Shown here one piece after another: positions 32,190 to 41,819 of a stretch of 64,000 nucleotides of DNA. The notes under the pieces were generated by a model that made no database searches, was not told the DNA's origin, and was given only the letters and a program-made list of their open reading frames with translations. The translations under genes and the position numbers were made by a program. Source of the stretch: Solirubrobacteraceae bacterium (GTDB lineage: Bacteria; Actinomycetota; Thermoleophilia; Solirubrobacterales; Solirubrobacteraceae); the NCBI GenBank assembly GCA_025451035.1, contig JANWLE010000076.1, positions 1 through 64,000 of the forward strand, in the 5' to 3' direction. Each line of letters opens with the position of its first letter. The first letter of the stretch is position 1.

Positions 32190-33029
32190 ATGAGGCTGCG
32201 CCTCTACCACCATCCCGATGGCACGCGCGTCGCCTACCGCGAGCTCGGCTCCGGCCCGCCGCTCGCGTTGCTGCACTCGGGGCTGCTCTCGCACATGGAG
32301 TTCGAGCCGGTCGCGCGCCACCTGGCTGACCGCTTCCGCGTCGTGCTGCCGGACCTGCCGCTGCACGGTGACTCCGAGGATTCGCCACGGCACCCATACA
32401 CGCTCGACTGGTTTGCCGAGGTGATCGCCGGGTTCGCCGCCGACGTACTCGGCCCGCGACCGCTGATCGGCGGTCATGGAGCGGGGGCGGAGATCCTCCT
32501 GCAGGCGATCGGGAACGGCGCACTGCGCCCGCGCCGCCTGGTGCTGATGCCAAACCGACTGCACGCGCCGCCGGCCAGGGGAGGGCTGCGCCGACTGTGG
32601 CGTCTCGCCGCCTCAGCCGGCGCGATCCCAGGCCTCGACTTGCTCTTGCCCCACGCCGCGAGGGCGGTCTTCACGCCCGAGCGGGGCCTGGCGCTATCTG
32701 CGCGTGGCGAGGCCGCGGCGTGCGATTTGGTGCGCCATGCGTTCGCTGACGTTCCCGGCAACGCTTCGCTCGCGCGCTCGTGGGCGAAGTGCGCGCGGCG
32801 CTGGCCGCGCGGGCCGCAGACACAGCTGCTGGCGCTCTACCCGAACCTCGCGCTGCCGGTGCTCTTGCTGTGGGCTGATGAAGACCGCTTCAACCCGCTC
32901 GCCGCCGCCGAGGAGGCGCTCGAGCTGCTGCCTGACGCCCAGCTGCGGGTGCTGCCGGGAACAGGCTTCCTGATCGCCTACGACGATCCCGTGGGCCTTG
33001 CCCGTGAGCTGAACGCGTTTTGCGCCTGA
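32190..33029 (+). CDS. Alpha/beta-hydrolase fold protein lacking the catalytic serine
   Basis: A 279-residue alpha/beta-hydrolase. The oxyanion region and strand order are normal (LALLHSGLLSH, LPDLPLHGDSE), but the nucleophile elbow GxSxG reads G-H-G-A-G (residues 95-99), with Gly97 in place of Ser. Near the C-terminus the catalytic His position in the GTGFLIAYDDP segment is not His either. The Asp in WADEDRFNP is present. It is therefore probably not a classical esterase; it may bind a small molecule or protein. ATG 32190 is used; GTG 32166 is an alternative. Divergent from the CarH-like MerR. Confidence 0.85.
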   Translation: MRLRLYHHPDGTRVAYRELGSGPPLALLHSGLLSHMEFEPVARHLADRFRVVLPDLPLHGDSEDSPRHPYTLDWFAEVIAGFAADVLGPRPLIGGHGAGAEILLQAIGNGALRPRRLVLMPNRLHAPPARGGLRRLWRLAASAGAIPGLDLLLPHAARAVFTPERGLALSARGEAAACDLVRHAFADVPGNASLARSWAKCARRWPRGPQTQLLALYPNLALPVLLLWADEDRFNPLAAAEEALELLPDAQLRVLPGTGFLIAYDDPVGLARELNAFCA

Positions 33030-33131
33030 CGGGCGCCCCGTCAAGCCGGGTGGGCTGCGGACCCGTCGCAGATGTGGGCAGATACGATGGCCGGCGAGAG
33101 CGGGCAAGTGTGCGCGATTAAAGGAGAACTG

Positions 33132-34454
33132 ATGAGCGAAGGACAGCAGTTGTGGGGCGCTGAGACGACCAAGGCCGTCGAGAACTTCCCGATCTCAGGT
33201 GAGCCTGTCCCGGCGTCGGTCGTGCGCTGGCTCGCACGGATCAAGGGAGCCGCGGCCGCCGTAAACGCCGAGCTGGGCCTGCTCGACAAGCGCCGCGCCT
33301 CGAAGATCGAGAAGGCGGCGGCGGAGATAGCCGCCGGCAAGCACGACGAGCAGTTCCCGGTGGATGTCTTTCAGACCGGCTCGGGCACCTCGAGCAACAT
33401 GAACGCCAACGAGGTGATCGCGAAACTCGCGGGCGAGAACGTGCACCCCAACGACCACGTCAACATGGGGCAGTCCTCTAACGACGTCTTTCCCTCGGCG
33501 GTGCATCTTGCCGCGCTCGAGGCGGCGCACAGGGACCTGTTGCCGGCGCTCAAGACGCTCGAGCGGTCCTTCGCGAAGAAGGCAAGGAGCTTCCAGAACA
33601 TCGTTAAGGCCGGCCGCACCCACCTGATGGACGCTGTGCCTGTCACGCTCGGCCAGGAGTTCGCCGGATACAGCGCGCAGATCGTGCTTGGCCAGGAGCG
33701 GGTGAGCTCGGCCCTGGCGCACGTGGGGCAGATACCGCTCGGGGGGACGGCGACCGGCACCGGGCTGAACACCCACTCCAAGTTCGCCGAGAAGGTCCGC
33801 ACCCGCTTGCGACGCGAGTCCTCGTTGCGCCAGATCGCCGCGCCACTCGACCCGTTTGAGGCGCAGGCCAACCGCGACGCGCTGGTCGAGCTCTCCGGCG
33901 CGCTCAAGGTGATCGCCGTGTCGCTCAGCAAGATCGCGGGCGACCTCGCGCTGATGGGCTCCGGCCCGCGGGCGGGTATCGGCGAGATCTTCCTACCGGA
34001 GCTGCAGAAGGGCTCCTCGATCATGCCGGGCAAGGTCAACCCGGTGATCCCCGAGGTCGTTCTACAGGTCTGCGCGCAGGTCATTGGCAACGACACGGCG
34101 ATCACGATCGGCGGCATGCAGGGTCAGTTCGAGCTGAACGTGCGCATACCGCTGATCGCGCGGAACCTGCTGCAGTCGATCGCGCTGCTTTCGAGCGCCT
34201 CCCGCGCGCTGAGCGAGAAGTGCGTTGAGGGCATCACGGCCAACAAGGCCGGCACCGACGCTTCCGCCGGCGCGACGCTGGCGGTCGCGACAGCGCTGAA
34301 CTCCGCGATCGGCTACGACAAGGCGACGTTGATCGTCAAGAAGGCCACCGAGTCGGGACGCCCCCTACGCGAGGTGGCCCTCGAGGAGGGCGTCGACGCC
34401 GCGTTGTATGACCAGACGATCGACCTGCGCAAGATCGCAAGCGGAAATCGCTAG
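33132..34454 (+). CDS. fumC: Fumarate hydratase class II
   Basis: A 440-residue oxygen-stable fumarase that interconverts fumarate and malate in the TCA cycle. The family signature GSSIMPGKVNP is intact, as are TGSGTSSNMNANEV, GRTHLMDAVPVT and the substrate-site region around NDVFPSAVH. AAGGAG at 33121-33126 supports ATG 33132. It stands alone, convergent with the CBS protein gene, and complements citA and sucCD in this window. Confidence 0.97.
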   Translation: MSEGQQLWGAETTKAVENFPISGEPVPASVVRWLARIKGAAAAVNAELGLLDKRRASKIEKAAAEIAAGKHDEQFPVDVFQTGSGTSSNMNANEVIAKLAGENVHPNDHVNMGQSSNDVFPSAVHLAALEAAHRDLLPALKTLERSFAKKARSFQNIVKAGRTHLMDAVPVTLGQEFAGYSAQIVLGQERVSSALAHVGQIPLGGTATGTGLNTHSKFAEKVRTRLRRESSLRQIAAPLDPFEAQANRDALVELSGALKVIAVSLSKIAGDLALMGSGPRAGIGEIFLPELQKGSSIMPGKVNPVIPEVVLQVCAQVIGNDTAITIGGMQGQFELNVRIPLIARNLLQSIALLSSASRALSEKCVEGITANKAGTDASAGATLAVATALNSAIGYDKATLIVKKATESGRPLREVALEEGVDAALYDQTIDLRKIASGNR

Positions 34455-34484
34455 GACGCCGAAGGGCGCCCCGGGCCTCTCGGG

Positions 34485-34925
34485 CTAGCTCTCGCCCCAG
34501 GCGAGGACGCCGGCGAGATCCAGGGTCGAGAGCATCCCGACCGGCCGCTGGGTCGAGGGGTCCCGCACGATCAGGTGCGCCGTGTGATGCTGGCGCATCA
34601 GCCGTGCGGCCGCGACCAGCGACTCGTCGGCTGAGATCGCGAGCAGCTCGCGCTGCGCGATGTCGGCCAGCGGGCGGTCCTCCGCGTGCTCATCCAGCAA
34701 CACGTCCACCAACTCCGTGTCTGAGATGCTCCCCAGAGGAACATCGCTACGCGGGTCGGAGACGATGATCGTGTGCACGTGGTGCAGAGCCATCGTCCGC
34801 GCCGCGTCGCGCATGGACGCGTCCGAGCGGCAGCTGAGGATGCCGTGACGCATCGCGTCGGACACGCGCGCATGCTCCAAGCGTGGCGTGAGATAGCTAC
34901 CGCTGTCGGTCACTAGTGTGCTCAT
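34485..34925 (-). CDS. Two-CBS-domain protein
   Basis: A 146-residue protein made of two tandem CBS motifs (about 18-75 and 80-140). Such pairs bind adenine nucleotides and sense energy or redox state. Typical elements are VSDAMRHGILSCRSDASMRDAARTM, HTIIVSDP, LGSISDTELV and a second set ending VGMLSTLDLAGVL. ATG 34925 is chosen; a longer frame to 34970 has no ribosome site. No fused effector domain. It lies downstream of, and on the same strand as, two P-type ATPase genes, 102 bases away. Confidence 0.87.
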   Translation of the reverse strand: MSTLVTDSGSYLTPRLEHARVSDAMRHGILSCRSDASMRDAARTMALHHVHTIIVSDPRSDVPLGSISDTELVDVLLDEHAEDRPLADIAQRELLAISADESLVAAARLMRQHHTAHLIVRDPSTQRPVGMLSTLDLAGVLAWGES

Positions 34926-35027
34926 CACCACAAAAGCTAGCCGGCGCGCGCGGAGCGGCCATCCGGGCAAGTGCGCACCGGCACTGCGTAGCGACTACCT
35001 AAATGTTGGTTGGCGGGTCTATGGCGC

Positions 35028-36950
35028 TCAGCCGCGCAGCGCGCGCAGCGCGTTGAGGATCACCGCGAGGTCGATCGCCTCCTGGAGCAGCGCTCCCGCG
35101 ACCGGCGGTACGTAGCCCACGGCTGCCAGCGCCATCGCCAAGAGGCTGAGCCCCATCCCGCTCAGCACGCTCTGGTGGGCGATGTGCAGCGCGCGGCGGC
35201 CGATGTGCAGCGCGTCGGCCACGCGATCCACCCGGTCCACGGTGATCACGGCGTCAGCGGTCTCCGAGGAGACGGTTGCCCCAGCCGCTCCCATCGCCAC
35301 GCCGATATCAGCCAGCGCCAAGGCGGGAGCGTCGTTGACGCCGTCTCCCACCATCACCACCGGGCGCAGGCTAGGCTCGGCGCGCAGGCTGCGCACAACC
35401 TCCAGCTTGTCGGCCGGTGACTGCTCGGCGTAGACCCGGTCGACGCCGAGCTCGCGGCCGATGCGCTCGGCTACGGAGCGGCGGTCGCCCGAGACCATCG
35501 CCACGTGACGGATGCCCTCGCCGCGCAGACGCTCGACGATGCTTTGGGCGTCGGGCCGAAGCTCATCGGCCATCACGATCACGCCGCCGATATGGCCGTC
35601 GACGCCGACCAGTACGTGCGCCTCGCCCGAGCCGCGCCCGCTCAACACCGAGGCGGCCGCGATCTCCCCGGCGGGGATGCCGGCTGTGCGCAGGAACGCC
35701 CTGCTGCCGACCGAGACGTGGTGCGAGTCGATGTCTCCCTCGATGCCCTGGCCAGGCTGCTCGCGGATGCCGGTGGGCATGCTCAGCTCGAGTTCGGCGG
35801 CGTGCGCGGCATGGGCGAGCGCCTCGCCGAGCACGTGTGCCGAGAGGCGGTCCACGCATGCCGCCAGCCGCAGAAGCTCGTCTGGCTGCATGCCGTTGCA
35901 GGAGCGGATTTCCATGACCTCCGCGGAGCCGACGGTCAGCGTTCCGGTCTTGTCGAACAGCACCGTGCGAGCCTGGCCAAGGGACTCGATCGCCCCGGCG
36001 CCCTTGACGATCACGCCCGCCCGCGCTGCTCTCGAGAGCCCGGAGACCAGCGCGATCGGCGCGGCGAGGATCAGCGGGCAGGGGGTCGCGACGACGACGA
36101 CCGCCAGCGCCCGGATCGCGTCGCCGCTCAGGATCCACGCGAGGGCCGCGACGATGAGCGTCGCCGGCAGGAAAAAGCCCGCGTAACGGTCGGCCATGCG
36201 CACGAAAGGCGCCCGTTGCGTCTGCGCTTGCTCGACCAGGCGGACCAGTGCGGCGTACGCGCTCTCGAGCGCCGGTCGCTGCGCCCGCACCTCAAACGGC
36301 GGGCCCGCGTTCGCGGTGCCGCTCAACACCGGCATGCCCGCCGCGAGCGTGACCGGCAGCGGCTCGCCGCTCAGCGTGCTCGTGTCGATTACCGCCTCGT
36401 CGCTCAGCACCACGCCGTCGACCGGGATCACCTCGCCGCTGCGAACGACGAGCACATCGCCGGGGTCAACGAGCTCCACCGGAATCTCTTGCAGTCGATC
36501 GCCGCGGCGTCGCTGCGCCACCTTCGGTGCGCGCTGGACGAGCGCCGTGAGCTCGCGGCGAGCCCTAATCGAGGCGATCTCCTCGAGTGTCGAGCCGCCA
36601 CTGAACATGATCCCGACGATCAGCCCCGCTAGCTCTTCGCCGAGCGCGAGCGCCCCCACCATTGCCACCAGGGCGATCGTGTCGACCCCCATGTGGCGTT
36701 CCACCAGAATCGTGTGGCCGACCTCGAAGGTGAGCTCGGCGGCGAGCATGCCGACCGCCGCCCGCCAGATGTCGTTGCCCGTCGCGCCGCCGCCGGCTAG
36801 ATGCGCGACCCCACCGGCGAGGAGCGAGCTGAGCGCGATGCTCGCCATGATCTGTGCGCGCCGGCGCAGCAAGCCGCCCAAGCGTCCACGCACACCCGTC
36901 TGCTCAGCCATCGTCCTTGGCTTAGCCGCGGCGCCTGGAGCGGCTCTCAT
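35028..36950 (-). CDS. P1B-type heavy-metal ATPase (TPC motif, no HMA domain)
   Basis: A 640-residue P-type ATPase. Visible are the actuator loop TLSGEPLP, the transmembrane metal motif TPCPL (in VVATPCPLILAAP), the phosphorylation site DKTGTLT, and the hinge VGDGVNDAPAL. There is no N-terminal heavy-metal-binding domain, and the last helix reads QEAIDLAVILNALR instead of the HEG-type zinc/cadmium motif, so the metal cannot be assigned. Its ATG (36950-36948) overlaps the stop of the upstream ATPase gene as ATGA; ATG 36911 is an alternative. The two pumps are probably made together. Confidence 0.9.
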   Translation of the reverse strand: MRAAPGAAAKPRTMAEQTGVRGRLGGLLRRRAQIMASIALSSLLAGGVAHLAGGGATGNDIWRAAVGMLAAELTFEVGHTILVERHMGVDTIALVAMVGALALGEELAGLIVGIMFSGGSTLEEIASIRARRELTALVQRAPKVAQRRRGDRLQEIPVELVDPGDVLVVRSGEVIPVDGVVLSDEAVIDTSTLSGEPLPVTLAAGMPVLSGTANAGPPFEVRAQRPALESAYAALVRLVEQAQTQRAPFVRMADRYAGFFLPATLIVAALAWILSGDAIRALAVVVVATPCPLILAAPIALVSGLSRAARAGVIVKGAGAIESLGQARTVLFDKTGTLTVGSAEVMEIRSCNGMQPDELLRLAACVDRLSAHVLGEALAHAAHAAELELSMPTGIREQPGQGIEGDIDSHHVSVGSRAFLRTAGIPAGEIAAASVLSGRGSGEAHVLVGVDGHIGGVIVMADELRPDAQSIVERLRGEGIRHVAMVSGDRRSVAERIGRELGVDRVYAEQSPADKLEVVRSLRAEPSLRPVVMVGDGVNDAPALALADIGVAMGAAGATVSSETADAVITVDRVDRVADALHIGRRALHIAHQSVLSGMGLSLLAMALAAVGYVPPVAGALLQEAIDLAVILNALRALRG

Positions 36951-39331
36951 GGGGGACCGTCCGTGCTCTGTGAGACCCGCACCGTGAAGCCGCACAGCGC
37001 GAGTGCCCCGATCGATGCGGCGCTTGCCAGCAGAGCGGTTGCGATCGTGCCGAGGTCAAGCGCTGTCAGCTCAAAGAAGCGGCGCGTAGCGGGGGTGAGC
37101 AGGGCCGCCACGTAGGCGCCCGCGAGCACGGCGCACATGCCCGCGACGAGCGTCGAGCGCCGCCAGGAGCCTTCAGCCTCGAGCGCGATGACCAGATAGA
37201 ACCCACACGCCACGAGGGTGGTCACGGCGACCGTGCGCGCGTAGGGGACGCTCAGGTCGAGGTCGTGCAGCGCGAACAGGTAGCCGGCGATGACGCCGGT
37301 GCCGAGTACCACTCCAGCCGGAACCGCAAAGCGCGCGACGCTGCGCACGAAGCGCTCCGGGCGCCAGCGCCCGCTGCTGGGGGCGAGCGCGAGGAAGAAC
37401 GTGGGGATCCCGATCGTGAGGCTCGCCGCCAGCGTCAGATGCCGGGGCAGCAGCGGGTAGGCGTCGGAGCTGGTGCCGATCGTGATGATCAGAAATGCGG
37501 CGAACGCCGACTTGGTGACATACAGCTTGGTCACCCGCTGCAGGTTTCGCAACGCGCGGCGGCCTTCACCGATCAGCGTGGGAACGCTGTCGAAGTCGCC
37601 CGAGACGAGGACGAGGTCAGCGACGCTGCGGGCCATCTGCGTGCCGCTGCCCTGCGCGATGGCCAGGCGCGAGCTCTTCAGCGCCGGCACGTCGTTCACG
37701 CCGTCGCCGACCATCGCGACGTAGCGGCCGGCGGCTTGCAGCGCCTCGACGAAGGCGCGCTTGCCCTCCGGCGAGATGCGCCCGACGATGGTCGCGCGCG
37801 TGGCGAAGTCCACGAGCTCGCTTCCCGGCGCGGGCATCGACGTTCCGTCATTGACCGACTGCAGGGGAATGCCGACGTCCCTGGCGATCGCGGCCACGGT
37901 CTCGGGCGCGTCCCCCGAGAGGACCTTCAGCTCGACGCCTTCGCGCCGCAAGAACGCGATCGTCTCGACGATACCCGGGCGCAGCTCCTCCGCGAGGACG
38001 ACGAGCCCGAGCGTCGCGAGTCCCGGCGGCGGCATCTCGCCGGGCCGCTCGGGCACCGGCTCAGCCCCCACGGCGAGCGCCAGCACCCGCCGCCCTTGAC
38101 GCTGGCGCTCGGCAGCCACGTCCTGCAGCGAGTCGAGCGAGAAGCGTTCGGGAGCGCCGAGGAAAACGGTCTCCGCGGACAGGCCGACCGCGCTCCAACG
38201 CCGCGCGCTGGAGAACGGGATCTCCCCGAGCGCCGGTCTCCCCTGCGCGGGGAAGGCGCGTGCGATCGCGGCCAGCGCGGCGTTCTGCGCGGAGGCGCTC
38301 GCGGCGAGAGCTCCCAAGAGCTCCTGCAGGCGCTCCTTGCTAACGCCGGGCGCGGTCAGGACCTCGATGACGCGCGAGGCGGACTCGGTCAGGGTGCCCG
38401 TCTTATCGACGCACAGCGTGTCCACGGATGCCAGCGACTCGATTGCGTTCAGCTGCTGGGCGAGGACCCCTCGCCTTGCCATGCGCATCGCCGCCACCGC
38501 ATAGGTCAGGCTGACCAGCACGACCAGGCCCTCCGGGATGAGGCTCACGACACCGGCGGCGGAGGTCGCAACGGCGGTGTGCAGCGGCGCGTGACGGTGA
38601 TACAGCGAGTAGCCGAGCAGCGCTCCGAGCACGACCACGAGCGCCACCAGCGCATACAGCAGGCGGTTGATCGCCCGCTCGAGCGGCGAGCGGGGGTGGC
38701 GGAACGAGCGGGCCTGGCCGGTCAAGCGCGCGGCGAAGCTGTCCCGCCCGACCGCGGTCACCTCGTAGGCGCCGGTCCCCTCGACGACGAACGAGCCGGA
38801 GCGGATCTCCTCGCCGACGGTGCGCGCCTGAGGCTCGGACTCGCCGCTGAGGATCGACTCGTCCAGCCGCAGTTCGCTGCAGGCGACCAGGTGCCCGTCC
38901 GCGAGCACCTGGTTGCCCGGCTCTAGCCGCACGAGATCCCCCGGCACGATCTCCCCCACCGGCAGCGGCCTGGGCGCTCCGCCGCGCACGACCGTGGCGT
39001 TGGGGCTGATGAGCAGCGAGATCCTGTCCAGGGCGCGCTTGGCGCGGACCTCCTGGGTGATCCCGATGCCTGAGTTCGCGACGATGATCCCCAAGAACAG
39101 CGCGTCGCGCCAGTCACCGAACGCCAACGTGACCGCGCCGAAGCCGGCGAGGATTGCGTTAAAGACAGTCAGCACGTTCGCGCGGACGATGCTCGTGTAG
39201 GAGCGGCTCGGGTGCTCGCGCGGCGTTTGCGCACGCTGCGCCAGGCGCTCGGCCGCCTGGCGCTCGCTGAGGCCGCCGGACGCCGAGGGGCGGGGCGAGC
39301 CGGCCTGCTCTGGCGCCTGTCCGAGCTGCAC
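36947..39331 (-). CDS. CtpE-like cation P-type ATPase
   Basis: A 794-residue P-type ATPase with the PEGL transmembrane motif (LIPEGLVVLVSLTYAVA), actuator LSGESEP, phosphorylation site DKTGTLTE and hinge VGDGVNDVPAL. The GVLAQQLNAIESLASVDTLCVDKTGT segment is characteristic of mycobacterial CtpE, linked to calcium uptake, rather than P1B metal pumps. The N-terminal 40 residues are hydrophilic; there are about ten transmembrane helices. It is the first gene of the pair and overlaps the following P1B ATPase gene by 4 bases. Confidence 0.9.
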   Translation of the reverse strand: MQLGQAPEQAGSPRPSASGGLSERQAAERLAQRAQTPREHPSRSYTSIVRANVLTVFNAILAGFGAVTLAFGDWRDALFLGIIVANSGIGITQEVRAKRALDRISLLISPNATVVRGGAPRPLPVGEIVPGDLVRLEPGNQVLADGHLVACSELRLDESILSGESEPQARTVGEEIRSGSFVVEGTGAYEVTAVGRDSFAARLTGQARSFRHPRSPLERAINRLLYALVALVVVLGALLGYSLYHRHAPLHTAVATSAAGVVSLIPEGLVVLVSLTYAVAAMRMARRGVLAQQLNAIESLASVDTLCVDKTGTLTESASRVIEVLTAPGVSKERLQELLGALAASASAQNAALAAIARAFPAQGRPALGEIPFSSARRWSAVGLSAETVFLGAPERFSLDSLQDVAAERQRQGRRVLALAVGAEPVPERPGEMPPPGLATLGLVVLAEELRPGIVETIAFLRREGVELKVLSGDAPETVAAIARDVGIPLQSVNDGTSMPAPGSELVDFATRATIVGRISPEGKRAFVEALQAAGRYVAMVGDGVNDVPALKSSRLAIAQGSGTQMARSVADLVLVSGDFDSVPTLIGEGRRALRNLQRVTKLYVTKSAFAAFLIITIGTSSDAYPLLPRHLTLAASLTIGIPTFFLALAPSSGRWRPERFVRSVARFAVPAGVVLGTGVIAGYLFALHDLDLSVPYARTVAVTTLVACGFYLVIALEAEGSWRRSTLVAGMCAVLAGAYVAALLTPATRRFFELTALDLGTIATALLASAASIGALALCGFTVRVSQSTDGPP

Positions 39332-39486
39332 GCCCGTCCCTCGCTCTAGGCGCCCGGCGATGCGGGAGCGCAGCCTGCCGTGATCGTCCGCTTGGCCATC
39401 AGCTTGAGGCTAGAGGGCGACAGCCGCGCGGCCATCCGCGCACCGCCGCTGGCCGCTACGTGCTTTCCCGCAGGCCCTGGCCCCCG

Positions 39487-41799
39487 TTAGGAGAGCATCT
39501 TCTTCAGCAGCATGCCGGCGCCCGTCTTTGAGAGCGGCTCGTTCAGGTTGCCGCACTTGGGCGACTGCACGCACGACGGGCAGCCGCCGCTGCAGGGGCA
39601 GCCCGTGATCAGGCGCAGGGCGTCGGTGCACAGCTCTTGGAAGCGGCTGAAGGCGATGCGCGTGATACCCACGCCGCCGGGGTGCCCGTCGTAGATGAAG
39701 ATCGTCGGTCCGCCGGTCTGTGGGTGGACGCTCGTCGACAGACCACCGATGTCCCAGCGGTCGCACATCGCGATCAGCGGGAGCACCGCTATCTGCGCGT
39801 GCTCGGTGGCGTGCAGCGACCCGAGCAGCACGTCCATCGGCAGCATCGCGGTGAGCCAGTCGGTGCTCATCTCAAACCACAGCGCCTGTGTGGAGAAGCT
39901 GGTTGGTGGCAGATCGAGCGAGACTATGTCCAGCTGCTTGTTGTCAGCCGCGGACCGTCGCTGGTAGGCCAACACAGTGTCGGTCACGTTCACGCGCCCG
40001 AAGGACAGCGTCACGCCCAGCAGCTTGCGCTGGTCCAGCAGCTGCTCGATCATCGTCTCGGTCTCTCGCTTGGGCTGGGTGTACCAGTCGCCGTCGAACT
40101 CGCACACCAGCGCTCGCTGGTGCTCTATGTCCAGTTCGCGCACCTCGTAGGAGCGCCCCAGGTGTAGGTAGATCGCGCCCGGGTGCACGGTCGAGTAGGC
40201 GCGCTCGGCCTCGGCGGTGCCCAGCAGCTCGCCCGAGCGTGCGTCGAGGATCGCGAAGCTGTCAGGCGATGCGGAGCGAAGGGACACGCGCGTGGCGGGG
40301 TAGTCGCCCGGGTTACGCGGGACGAAGCTCTCGGGGCTGCCGGCGCCGAACCTGCCGGCGCTGGAGCTGCTCCGCCGGCGCAGGCGCCCTTCGCCGACCA
40401 GCTGCTCCGCGTACGCTTCCCAGCGCGGACCGAGAAACTCGGTGTCCTCCGACGAGAGCGGTCCCTCGTGCGCGGCGCACAGCATGTGCGAGCTGTGGAT
40501 GTCCTGGCTTTCGTGATCGAGGATCGCCGACTCGACCGCTCGTTGCAGAAAGTCGTCGGGGTGGCGGCAGAAGAACTGGTCCAGCGCGTCGTCACCCGCC
40601 ACATACATCGCCAGCCCCTGGCCGCGCCTGCCCGCCCTGCCCCACATCTGGCGCAGCGAGGCGACAGTCCCAGGGAAGCTGACCACGATCGCGACATCCA
40701 GCTCGCCGATGTCGATGCCCAGCTCCAACGCGTCGGTCGCGATGACCGCGCGCAGCTCCCCGCGCGTGAGGCGGCGCTCGAGCTCGCGACGCTGCTGGGG
40801 CGTGTAGCCGCCCCGGTAGGGGACGACTAGGCCGGCCAGCTCGCGGTCTGTCTCCGCCAGGTCGGCGGTGACCCACTGGCTGAGCAGCTCCACGCCCTTG
40901 CGCGACTTGATGAAGCAGATCGTGCGTGCGCCGTCGCGCACCAGTCGGGAGAGTAGTTCCGCCGCCTCCGAGAGCGCCGGGCGGCGGGTGCCGAGCCGCT
41001 CGTCGGTCAACGGCGGATTCCAGATCGCGATCTGGCGGGCGGGGGTGGGCGAGCCGTCCTCGTCGATCAGCCTCACGTTGTCCAGCCCGGTCAGGCGCTC
41101 GGCCAGCTCGATCGGGTTGGCGATCGTCGCCGAAGTCAGCAGAAAGCGTGGTTCGGTGCCGTACGCCGCCGCGATCCGCCGCAGTCGCCGCAGCACGTTT
41201 GCGACATGCGAGCCGAACACCCCGCGATAGACGTGCGCCTCGTCGATGACAACGATCGCCAGGTTGGCGAAGAGCTCGGCCCACGCGGGATGATTGGGCA
41301 GGATCCCGACGTGCAGCATGTCGGGGTTGGTCAGCACTATGTTGGCGCGCTTGCGTATCTGCGCGCGCGACTCCCGCGGCGTATCGCCGTCATAGATGGC
41401 GGGGCGCACCTGCCTTGGCAGCCCGAAGCCCGCCAGTGCGCGCGCCTGGTCTTGCGCCAACGCCTTCGTCGGGTACATGTAGATAGCGCGGGCGCGTGGG
41501 TCGCGGCAAAACGTGTCGATGGTCGGCAGGTTGAAGCACATCGACTTGCCGGACGCGGTCCCTGTCGTCACGATCGTAGGGCCTTCCCAGGCTGAGTAGA
41601 CCGCCTTGGCCTGATGCGAGTAGAGCTTGGTGATGCCGATGCGCTCAAGCGCCGCGAGGACTTCGGGGTGAAGCTCCGCCGGAGGGTCAACCTTCCTGGC
41701 TTTCCCCGGCGCTTCCCGCGTCTCGCGCACAAGGCGCGAGTCCTGCCGGCCGGTCTCCAGCAGGTCGCTCCAGGGTAGCTGCGAGGCGGTCTTCGTCAT
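39487..41799 (-). CDS. DEAD/H-box helicase with DUF1998 Cys4 domain (MrfA/Hrq1-like)
   Basis: A 770-residue superfamily 2 helicase. Motif I is in TTGTASGKSMC, motif II is DEAH, motif III is LTSATI, and motif VI is QMWGRAGRRGQG. The C-terminal DUF1998/MZB domain ends with a zinc-binding cysteine set (GCPCSGGCPSCVQSPKCGN). This is the architecture of B. subtilis MrfA (YprA) and yeast Hrq1, which act on DNA crosslinks and bulky adducts. The MrfB-type nuclease partner is not adjacent. ATG 41799 is preferred; the frame is open to 41835, but that would overlap the divergent HAD gene. Confidence 0.92.
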   Translation of the reverse strand: MTKTASQLPWSDLLETGRQDSRLVRETREAPGKARKVDPPAELHPEVLAALERIGITKLYSHQAKAVYSAWEGPTIVTTGTASGKSMCFNLPTIDTFCRDPRARAIYMYPTKALAQDQARALAGFGLPRQVRPAIYDGDTPRESRAQIRKRANIVLTNPDMLHVGILPNHPAWAELFANLAIVVIDEAHVYRGVFGSHVANVLRRLRRIAAAYGTEPRFLLTSATIANPIELAERLTGLDNVRLIDEDGSPTPARQIAIWNPPLTDERLGTRRPALSEAAELLSRLVRDGARTICFIKSRKGVELLSQWVTADLAETDRELAGLVVPYRGGYTPQQRRELERRLTRGELRAVIATDALELGIDIGELDVAIVVSFPGTVASLRQMWGRAGRRGQGLAMYVAGDDALDQFFCRHPDDFLQRAVESAILDHESQDIHSSHMLCAAHEGPLSSEDTEFLGPRWEAYAEQLVGEGRLRRRSSSSAGRFGAGSPESFVPRNPGDYPATRVSLRSASPDSFAILDARSGELLGTAEAERAYSTVHPGAIYLHLGRSYEVRELDIEHQRALVCEFDGDWYTQPKRETETMIEQLLDQRKLLGVTLSFGRVNVTDTVLAYQRRSAADNKQLDIVSLDLPPTSFSTQALWFEMSTDWLTAMLPMDVLLGSLHATEHAQIAVLPLIAMCDRWDIGGLSTSVHPQTGGPTIFIYDGHPGGVGITRIAFSRFQELCTDALRLITGCPCSGGCPSCVQSPKCGNLNEPLSKTGAGMLLKKMLS

Positions 41800-41806
41800 G
41801 GCTTGC

Positions 41807-41812
41807 GATAGT
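41807..41812 (+). promoter_or_regulatory. -10 for leaderless transcription of the HAD gene
   Basis: GATAGT lies seven bases before ATG 41820, within the 20-base gap between divergent start codons. A leaderless transcript is predicted. Confidence 0.35.
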
Positions 41813-41819
41813 AGAGCGG

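Noticed and set aside
32050..32553. N-terminal extension of the CarH-like MerR gene
   Set aside because: The helix-turn-helix begins right at ATG 32049; the upstream part overlaps the divergent hydrolase gene and has no coding character.
37265..38926. 553-codon plus-strand open frame opposite the CtpE-like ATPase
   Set aside because: The ATPase motifs lie on the minus strand, and this frame is low-complexity Arg/Gln/His.
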